Positions 40,834 through 46,131 of a stretch of DNA of 46,131 nucleotides are shown here, piece after piece. The DNA comes from Candidatus Aceula meridiana (GTDB lineage: Bacteria > Omnitrophota > Gorgyraeia > Zapsychrales > Aceulaceae): assembly GCA_030765185.1 (NCBI GenBank), contig JAVCDE010000027.1, forward strand, positions 1-46,131. The letters are read 5' to 3'. The position numbers and the translations under genes were made by a program. The notes under the pieces were generated by a model. That model searched no databases, was not told the DNA's origin, and saw only the letters and a program-made list of their open reading frames with translations. The number at the start of each line of letters is the position of its first letter. Position 1 is the first letter of the stretch.

Positions 40834-43329
40834 ATGCCACAACGCTTATATAATATAAATAAATATATTTTATGTTTTTGTATCTTAGCTTGTCTTGTAA
40901 CTCTCCCAATATCTCAAGCCTTTGCCCAAGACACTAAAACCGAACTTTTTCTTGTTGCACAAAAAGCCGTTGAAGATGGATTTTACGATGTTGCGATCCG
41001 CTACATCAATCAATTTCTTGAACAATACCCAAATACAGAAAAACGTATGCAGGTCAATCTTCTTTTAGGCCAATGCTATTTCTTTAAAGAACAATATTTA
41101 AAAGCTTTCGAAATCTTTAAAAGCCTGTCTGCAAGCCCCGGATATCAAGACGCAGTTCTTTTTTGGCTAGGAGAGACCTATCTTAAGGGAAAGGACTACG
41201 TGCAGGCCCGCGAACAATACCAGCAACTCTTGCAAGTTTACCCTCAAAGCGATTACGCCCCGCAGGCATACTACGCGCTGGGTTGGGCAAATTTTGAACA
41301 GGGACAATACGCTGAGGCTTTAAAAACTTTTGCTCAATTTACCCGTATTTTTTCCGGACATCCCTTGAGCGAAGAAGCACTTTTTCGTATTGGCGAATGC
41401 GAGTTTAACCTTAACAATCCTCTTAAGTCGATTGAGGCCTTTGAGCAGTATCTAAAATCCTTTCCAAAGTCAACACGCCTCGACCAAGTTTATTTTTATA
41501 TTGCCGAATCAAATTATTACTTAAACAAATATATAAAAGCTGTTAAAAATTACGCCAAGGCGAAAGATATCAGCTATTCAAATAAAACAAAATTTATTGC
41601 AGAAATCGGAATCGGATGGAGTTACTCTAAATTAGACGAATTCGAACAAGCCGCTCAATCGTTTCACGAAGCGCGAGATCTCGCTGTAAAATCTGAATTG
41701 AGCTACGAAGATGCTCTTTTTGGCCTAGCAAGTCTTTTTACGGAATCTAAGAACCTTGAAAAGGCATTAGAGAATTACGAACAAATTATTGCTGAACTTC
41801 CCAAAAACCCACGCATTGCCGAAGCTCATCTTGGAAAAGCCAATATTTTATATGCCCTGGAAAGATATGATGAGGCTATCGTTGAATACCAAGGTCTTAT
41901 TAATAATTCTTTAAGAAATACCGATTTCAATGATCTTAGTGAAAAAACATATCTTGGCCTTGCCTGGACTTACATGAAATCAGGACAACTATCAGAAGCG
42001 TTAAAAAACTTTCAACATGTCGCCGCAAACACAAGAAATAAAATTACGAAAGCAAGCGCTTTAACACAAATCGGAGACGCCTATCAAGACCTTAATCAGC
42101 TTGAGAATGCCGTTGAGACTTACGATAAAATCCTTAAAAATTTTCCGGATACTCCTTACACAGACTACGCTCAATATCGTCAAGGTATTGCACTTTTGAA
42201 GATGGAAAAAATTGAAGGGGCAACGCTTTCTTTTCAGAGCCTACAAGAAAATTTTCCAGATAGCAAATATTTAGCAGACATCAACTACTACCTTGGCGTC
42301 GCTTATTTTAAAAAGAATGACTGGCTCGGTGCAAAAGAAAAATTAGCCAGCTTTATCAATTTACTTTCGCCAACGCATGAATTTCAGCCAGACGCACACT
42401 ACCTTTTAGGGTTATGCTATTTTTATCTCAACGATAACGATGAGGCAATTAAAACATTTCGCAAAATAAAACGGCATTACCCCGACAGCAAAGACCTTGT
42501 TCTTGATTCTGAATTTCATATCGCTCTCAGCCTCTATAACAAAGGAGATGTTAAAGAAGCGCTGAAAGAATTTAAAATCATCGCCTATAAATACCCAAAG
42601 ACGAAAGCAGCGCTTGATGCCTTAATGTGGCTAGGAGAGTACTACGAAAAAACTTTTGATTTTGAGAATGCCATCACTTATTATAATCAAATCGTCAATG
42701 ATTTCTCCAAGAGCCCTGCCCAGGGAAAAGCCATTTTAGCCCTTGGAAATTCTTATTACGAAAAAGAAGAATTTGATAACGCCTTAAATCAATTTAAAAA
42801 AATTGATAAAACCTATCCGGAAGAAATTTTTGCAAAAGCAAAGATGGCTATTGCCGATACTTTTGCAAAACAGATTGACCCGGAAACCGCCATTGAAACC
42901 TACCAAAATATTGTCAACAACTCTCCAGAATTCCAACGAAGCGCACACGTTAAAATTGCAGAAATCTGTAAAAAAAATAAAAATTATGAACGTGCGCTCA
43001 CGCATTATCAAAAAGCCCTCGACTCCACCGATGGCCTTCAAGAGATAAAAAAAAGCGAAATTCATTTTTTGGTTGGAGATGTTTATGAGATACTAAATAA
43101 TCAGCAAAAGGCGATCGAAGAATACCTTAAAATTCCTTATCTTTACCCTAAGGATACTCGATGGATTATTAAGGCTTATTTAAGAATCGCAAAAATTTTT
43201 GAGAATACAGAACAATGGGACGACGCTGTTAATGTCTATAAAAAAATTATGGTCTATGAGGTTGACGAGCGAGCCTTTGCTCAGGAGAGGCTTGATTGGA
43301 TACGTCAGTATATTTTCCCTAACGAATAA
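40834..43329 (+). CDS. Large periplasmic TPR-repeat protein
   Basis: An 831-residue protein. Residues 1-32 form a signal peptide (basic start, hydrophobic core I-L-C-F-C-I-L-A-C-L-V, then A-F-A-Q). The rest is tandem tetratricopeptide repeats of about 34-37 residues, roughly twenty, with the pattern A-x-x-x-Y/F-x-x-(I/L) and frequent Y-P-x-(S/T/D) junctions (Y-P-Q-S-D-Y-A-P-Q-A-Y-Y-A-L-G-W-A is one). This resembles BamD/YbgF/CpoB-type envelope TPRs but is far longer. It directly precedes an ExbB/ExbD pair, 29 bases away. By analogy with Tol-Pal and gliding-type systems it may be the periplasmic partner of that proton-driven motor. Confidence 0.85.
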   Translation: MPQRLYNINKYILCFCILACLVTLPISQAFAQDTKTELFLVAQKAVEDGFYDVAIRYINQFLEQYPNTEKRMQVNLLLGQCYFFKEQYLKAFEIFKSLSASPGYQDAVLFWLGETYLKGKDYVQAREQYQQLLQVYPQSDYAPQAYYALGWANFEQGQYAEALKTFAQFTRIFSGHPLSEEALFRIGECEFNLNNPLKSIEAFEQYLKSFPKSTRLDQVYFYIAESNYYLNKYIKAVKNYAKAKDISYSNKTKFIAEIGIGWSYSKLDEFEQAAQSFHEARDLAVKSELSYEDALFGLASLFTESKNLEKALENYEQIIAELPKNPRIAEAHLGKANILYALERYDEAIVEYQGLINNSLRNTDFNDLSEKTYLGLAWTYMKSGQLSEALKNFQHVAANTRNKITKASALTQIGDAYQDLNQLENAVETYDKILKNFPDTPYTDYAQYRQGIALLKMEKIEGATLSFQSLQENFPDSKYLADINYYLGVAYFKKNDWLGAKEKLASFINLLSPTHEFQPDAHYLLGLCYFYLNDNDEAIKTFRKIKRHYPDSKDLVLDSEFHIALSLYNKGDVKEALKEFKIIAYKYPKTKAALDALMWLGEYYEKTFDFENAITYYNQIVNDFSKSPAQGKAILALGNSYYEKEEFDNALNQFKKIDKTYPEEIFAKAKMAIADTFAKQIDPETAIETYQNIVNNSPEFQRSAHVKIAEICKKNKNYERALTHYQKALDSTDGLQEIKKSEIHFLVGDVYEILNNQQKAIEEYLKIPYLYPKDTRWIIKAYLRIAKIFENTEQWDDAVNVYKKIMVYEVDERAFAQERLDWIRQYIFPNE

Positions 43330-43358
43330 AAAGATATAACGAAGAAAGGAAGGATATT

Positions 43359-43994
43359 ATGGGAATTTGGCAAATCAATGCTTGGGAGCTGATTGTTTCC
43401 GGAGGGCCCATCATGGTCCCTATCGTGATTTGTTCTTTTCTAGCTGTGGCGATTGTTATTGAGAAATTTATTTACTTTTCGATGATCAAGGCCGACCCTC
43501 AAGAAATTCGAAGAATTGTTTTTAATTTTGTCAAAAACAATAAAATCAAAGAAGCTGTATCATATTGTGAAGAGAGCGCATCTCCAATTGCCAAGGTTAT
43601 GGAGGCCGGACTTCTCAAATTTGGCTCCTCAAAGGAAGAGGTCAAGGAAGCATTAAGCGATGCAAGTCTTTTTGAAATTCCTAAACTAGAAAGACGATTA
43701 ACAGCACTCGCAACCATTGCCCACATTTCACCTCTTTTAGGGCTTTTAGGAACGGTAACCGGAATGGCAGCAAATTTTCACACTATTCAAGTGCGCGCCG
43801 CTTCACTTAATCCCGTCACCCCCGGAGACCTTGCCGGTGGCATTTGGGAAGCTCTCTTGACAACGGTTGCCGGGCTTGTTGTCGCGATACCGACATTTGT
43901 TATCTATAATTATCTGGTAAGCCGTATCAATCGTTTTATTCTAGAAATGGAACGCAGCGCGACAGAGTTGGTCAATTATCTCGTGCAGGCTTAA
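43359..43994 (+). CDS. MotA/TolQ/ExbB family proton channel protein
   Basis: A 211-residue inner-membrane protein with three spans: one near residues 18-40 (I-M-V-P-I-V-I-C-S-F-L), then a large cytoplasmic loop, a second near 115-145 with G-L-L-G-T-V-T-G-M, and a third with L-L-T-T-V-A-G-L-V-V-A-I-P. The threonines and prolines of the last two spans are those lining the channel in ExbB/TolQ. With the ExbD-like partner it forms a proton-driven motor. AGGAAGG precedes the start. TolQ versus ExbB cannot be decided by eye; no tolB or pal follows here. Confidence 0.93.
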   Translation: MGIWQINAWELIVSGGPIMVPIVICSFLAVAIVIEKFIYFSMIKADPQEIRRIVFNFVKNNKIKEAVSYCEESASPIAKVMEAGLLKFGSSKEEVKEALSDASLFEIPKLERRLTALATIAHISPLLGLLGTVTGMAANFHTIQVRAASLNPVTPGDLAGGIWEALLTTVAGLVVAIPTFVIYNYLVSRINRFILEMERSATELVNYLVQA

Positions 43995-44023
43995 ATAGTA
44001 TTGAAAACAGAAGGAAGGTTGCT

Positions 44024-44428
44024 TTGAAATTTAAAAGACATACAAAAATTTCTCATGGCTTTGAGCAAATCAACATTGCTCCATTAGTCGATGTCATTTT
44101 CCAGCTGTTAATATTCTTTATGCTCTCATCATCTTTTGTTTTTCAATCTGGAATCAAAGTCAAACTCCCGAAGGCCATCACGAGTGAAATAATCAAAGAA
44201 GAAAATCTAATCATTACGATTACAAGCGAAAATGTTATGTATATTAACAACACGGTTGGGACGATGAAAAGTCTGAACGCTGAGCTTGCAAAAAAAGAAA
44301 ATAAAGACCGTCTTATTTTAATCAAGGCAGACCGCAGGTCGTCTTTAGGGCGAGTCATCGACATCTGGGACTTATGCCGGGAGCTCGGCATTGAACGTGT
44401 CAACATTGCCACCAATCAAGAAAAATAA
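44024..44428 (+). CDS. ExbD/TolR family protein
   Basis: A 134-residue single-pass protein. The N-terminal cytoplasmic part leads to I-N-I-A-P-L-V-D-V-I-F-Q-L-L-I-F-F-M with the essential intramembrane aspartate. The periplasmic domain ends with L-I-K-A-D-R-R-S-S-L-G and the helix V-I-D-I-W-D-L-C-R-E-L-G-I. It starts at TTG 44024 behind GAAGGAAGG. It pairs with the upstream channel protein as the proton-motive-force transducer. Confidence 0.93.
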   Translation: MKFKRHTKISHGFEQINIAPLVDVIFQLLIFFMLSSSFVFQSGIKVKLPKAITSEIIKEENLIITITSENVMYINNTVGTMKSLNAELAKKENKDRLILIKADRRSSLGRVIDIWDLCRELGIERVNIATNQEK

Positions 44429-44439
44429 AGGTGTTTTTC

Positions 44440-44877
44440 TTGGCTAATTCTAAATATATCTTCCTCAAAGCTATTTTTTTTTCCGCAGCGCTTTACTTTC
44501 TCGTGTTTTACTTTTTTATATTTACATTCTCTCCCAAAAAGACACCTTTAAAAACAAACCTTCAATTTCTTGGCTCAATCCTTAGCCAGCACGATGTCCA
44601 AGCAAAATATTATGCTCATCCAAATGTTAACCATTCTCAATCAAAAAAACAAATTTTAGAAATAAGAGGGTCTAATACTTTAAAAAGCAATGCTCAAAAT
44701 TTTTACCCAGAAAAACCCTTGCTCGCAAATCAAATAAAACCGAGGAAAAAAAAGGGGACGCCTCAGGCCCGGACAACACCTTTGCCCAAAACATCTGCTC
44801 TAGCTGAACCAATTCCTCAGCAGAACAACACTGAGCCATACGTTCCCCTTAAACTACCCGATGAAAATCACTATTGA
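44440..44877 (+). CDS. Single-pass membrane protein, TonB-position but without a TonB domain
   Basis: About 145 residues: a short N-terminus, one membrane helix (residues ~8-28, very rich in F), and a periplasmic tail rich in Pro, Lys, Gln and Asn. The order channel-ExbD-single-pass protein is where TonB or TolA would lie, and the tail looks like a TonB/TolA linker, but no C-terminal TonB/TolA fold is recognisable. I favour TTG 44440, which has AAAGGTG at ideal spacing; GTG 44431 is in frame but lies within that ribosome site. Function unknown. It overlaps the zinc-ribbon gene by 17 bases. Confidence 0.6.
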   Translation: MANSKYIFLKAIFFSAALYFLVFYFFIFTFSPKKTPLKTNLQFLGSILSQHDVQAKYYAHPNVNHSQSKKQILEIRGSNTLKSNAQNFYPEKPLLANQIKPRKKKGTPQARTTPLPKTSALAEPIPQQNNTEPYVPLKLPDENHY

Positions 44878-45088
44878 TTTTATTATCGCGATTGCACTAT
44901 TCCTTTCAGGGGTATTACTCCTTGTGATTGGCCATTGGTTCGTGTATACTGAAAGAAAGAGAAAGGACTCGTTTAAAAAGTCCGAATTCTTAAGACAGTG
45001 TCCTTATTGCGCGATGATATTCTTTGATTACAGCAACAAAAACGTTGCGCGATGCCCGCGCTGTCAAAGCTATGTAGAGCAAAATTGA
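44861..45088 (+). CDS. Small membrane-anchored zinc-ribbon protein
   Basis: A 75-residue protein: one N-terminal membrane helix (residues ~5-27) and a basic linker (E-R-K-R-K). A zinc ribbon follows with two CxxC knuckles, C-P-Y-C near residue 47 and C-P-R-C near residue 67, separated by 16 residues. By the positive-inside rule the basic linker, and hence the ribbon, should face the cytoplasm. It is translationally coupled to the preceding single-pass protein. Such ribbons bind zinc and contact nucleic acid or protein. I do not recognise a named family. Confidence 0.7.
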   Translation: MKITIDFIIAIALFLSGVLLLVIGHWFVYTERKRKDSFKKSEFLRQCPYCAMIFFDYSNKNVARCPRCQSYVEQN

Positions 45089-45099
45089 GAAAATATGTT

Positions 45100-45438
45100 A
45101 TGATTAAAATTTTTAAAAAAATAAAAAATGACCAATCAGCAATTGTTTTGATCACAGTTATTATGCTTGTCCTTGCTATGACCACATTGGCGCTTGGACT
45201 TTTAAGCGCCTTGGCTAGTCAAGGTGTCTTCGGTCAACACCAAATTGACCGTATTAAAGCTGAACAGCTCGCCCAAGGAGCTTTTTGGCTTGAATATATG
45301 AGTCAAGTTACCGGAGACCCTAACCCTACTCCAGGTAGTATCGTCCTAGATGGAAAAAGATTTACCATTGCTAGCCAAACATCTTTGGGGGGCGGTCTGA
45401 ATGGAACAGACTTGCTTCAGGTTGATGTTAGCTACTAA
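45100..45438 (+). CDS. PilX-like type IV pilus assembly / pseudopilin-like protein
   Basis: About 112 residues. After a basic N-terminus (M-I-K-I-F-K-K-I-K) comes S-A-I-V-L-I-T-V-I-M-L-V-L-A-M, a hydrophobic helix. It is followed by S-A-L-A-S-Q-G-V-F and an amphipathic helix with K-A-E-Q-L-A-Q-G-A-F-W, the pattern of PilX_N proteins. The remainder is a short beta-rich domain. The start is ATG 45100; earlier in-frame codons overlap the zinc-ribbon gene. It is the first visible component of a pilus or type II secretion cluster that continues with pilM. Confidence 0.75.
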   Translation: MIKIFKKIKNDQSAIVLITVIMLVLAMTTLALGLLSALASQGVFGQHQIDRIKAEQLAQGAFWLEYMSQVTGDPNPTPGSIVLDGKRFTIASQTSLGGGLNGTDLLQVDVSY

Positions 45439-45520
45439 TTTTCTAATTTCCTAACTTTCCTGATTCACCACAATCACTCCTAAAGTCTCCAAAATTCCTT
45501 TAAAAAAATATAAAGATTTA

Positions 45521-45549
45521 TTGACAAAGTAAGTCTATTATGGTCTAAT
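45521..45549 (+). promoter_or_regulatory. Promoter for the HTH-pilM genes
   Basis: TTGACA (45521-45526), exactly 17 bases, TCTAAT (45544-45549). It lies in the 194-base gap after the PilX-like gene and would leave a leader of about 75 bases. The rest of the gap shows no gene. Confidence 0.65.
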
Positions 45550-45592
45550 TAAGTATAAGGAATTCTAAGTATCTTCAGTATAAAATAAGTAT
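45550..45592 (+). repeat. Three TAAGTAT direct repeats in the pilM-operon leader
   Basis: TAAGTAT occurs at 45550-45556, 45566-45572 and 45586-45592, with a degenerate CAGTAT at 45576-45581. They begin right after the -10 element. They could be operator sites, possibly for the HTH protein encoded next, or chance in AT-rich DNA. Confidence 0.4.
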
Positions 45593-45632
45593 CAACAGCA
45601 TAACAAAACATAACAAGGGTAACAGGCTTAAA

Positions 45633-45809
45633 ATGAACCACTTGATGGATGTAGATGAGCTCGCCCAGTACTTAAAGCTGAAAAAACAAACGATTTACAA
45701 CTGGCTTAATCAGCGCAAAATATCCGGAATGAAAATAGGAGGAGTTTGGCGTTTTGATAGGCGTGATATTGACAAATGGTTACGGGCTCAATCTCGAAAG
45801 GCCAAATAA
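45633..45809 (+). CDS. Excisionase-like helix-turn-helix protein (HTH_17)
   Basis: A 58-residue protein that is essentially one MerR/excisionase-type HTH domain: D-V-D-E-L-A-Q-Y-L-K-L, then K-K-Q-T-I-Y-N-W-L-N-Q-R-K-I as the recognition helix. G-M-K-I-G-G-V-W-R-F as the wing and D-I-D-K-W-L complete the domain. It is too short for a sensor domain. Despite the family name there is no integrase or phage nearby; it sits six bases before pilM and probably regulates that operon. An ATG at 45645 is an alternative start. Confidence 0.88.
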   Translation: MNHLMDVDELAQYLKLKKQTIYNWLNQRKISGMKIGGVWRFDRRDIDKWLRAQSRKAK

Positions 45810-45815
45810 TACGCT

Positions 45816-46131
45816 ATGGCTCAAAAAAATCAAATCGGTGTCTATGTCGGCACAGAATTTTTAAATTTTGTTGAAGCTCAGAAGGGACAGATTCTATATA
45901 GCGAAAATGTTCCTCATTTTCAAATGCCTTCCTCTAAGGAAGAAGCTTCGGAAGGCGTTAAGCTAACTGCTTCAATCCAAAAGATCTTACGTGACCGCAA
46001 AATCACAAATCCACGCGTTGATTTATCGCTGCCGGCTAAAGATGTCATTTTTAGAGCTTTTGTTATGCCAAATATGACAGCCCCTGAGATGCAAGACGCA
46101 GTAAGCTTTGAAGCTCGTAAATATATCCCTT
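45816..46131 (+). CDS. pilM: Type IV pilus assembly protein PilM, N-terminal part
   Basis: The first 105 residues of a gene that runs off the window. It starts with I-G-V-Y-V-G-T-E-F-L-N-F-V-E, the first phosphate-binding strand of the actin-like ATPase fold. It continues to the SHS2-like stretch L-S-L-P-A-K-D-V-I-F-R and M-T-A-P-E-M-Q-D-A-V-S-F-E-A-R-K-Y-I-P, a PilM hallmark. PilM is the cytoplasmic ring component of the pilus alignment complex that binds PilN. Expect pilN, pilO and pilP or a secretin downstream. Confidence 0.88.
   Translation, partial: MAQKNQIGVYVGTEFLNFVEAQKGQILYSENVPHFQMPSSKEEASEGVKLTASIQKILRDRKITNPRVDLSLPAKDVIFRAFVMPNMTAPEMQDAVSFEARKYIP

Noticed and set aside
45633-45809. 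Excisionase of a prophage or integrative element
   Set aside because: No integrase, attachment repeats or phage genes are nearby, and the gene is six bases before pilM.

Overview
This 46 kb window is a gene-dense stretch of a bacterial chromosome (AT-rich by eye, about 40% GC). Almost every gene is housekeeping or biosynthetic, intergenic gaps never exceed about 210 bases, and I see no phage, insertion sequence, CRISPR array, tRNA or rRNA. The gene set is Gram-negative-like: MurB, a diaminopimelate-type lysine pathway, a RlpA-like lipoprotein-family protein, and an ExbB/ExbD (TolQ/TolR) pair. Lysine and diaminopimelate run through the DapL aminotransferase shortcut. This trait, the lysine-rich histone-like protein, the stand-alone PCP-reductase domain and the PilX/HTH/PilM cluster suggest an uncultured PVC-superphylum lineage, most likely Omnitrophota. 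That placement is inference; no marker gene here proves it.

Layout. 1-5.3 kb: the tail of a guanine/nucleoside deaminase, a GT-C membrane protein, two small proteins (one a PCP_red domain), miaB, then metX-metW under their own promoter. 5.35-7.5 kb: a small tautomerase, mog, a NifU-like protein and moaA (molybdenum cofactor). 7.5-9.4 kb, minus strand: ispH and murB, divergent from ispG. 9.5-13.95 kb: ispG, trmB, a minus-strand PHP phosphatase, then folE-folB-fxsA. 14-16.9 kb: an rlpA-like gene and the fatty-acid genes fabG-acpP-fabF. 16.9-20.7 kb: leuB-like, asd, truA, rplM-rpsI and a strong terminator.

20.8-36.0 kb holds one very compact apparent operon of 16 genes: argC-J-B-D-F-G-H, lysA-dapF-dapA-dapB-dapL, folK, panC, nadX, and a short lysine-rich protein. 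It starts at a promoter and ends at an 18-bp terminator hairpin. It would make arginine from glutamate, diaminopimelate and lysine from aspartate semialdehyde, and feed folate, pantothenate and NAD synthesis.

36-46.1 kb: uvrA, a large membrane protein, then an envelope cluster (large periplasmic TPR protein, ExbB, ExbD, a single-pass membrane protein, a membrane-anchored zinc ribbon), followed by a PilX-like pseudopilin, an excisionase-like HTH protein and the start of pilM.

The most interesting observation is a pair of similar RNA pseudoknot-like elements. One lies directly before argC, at the head of the 16-gene operon. The other lies directly before the NifU-like/moaA genes. The two share short sequence blocks at matching spacings, show compensatory base changes in the predicted stems, and both run straight into the Shine-Dalgarno sequence. 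I do not recognise them as a known riboswitch class.
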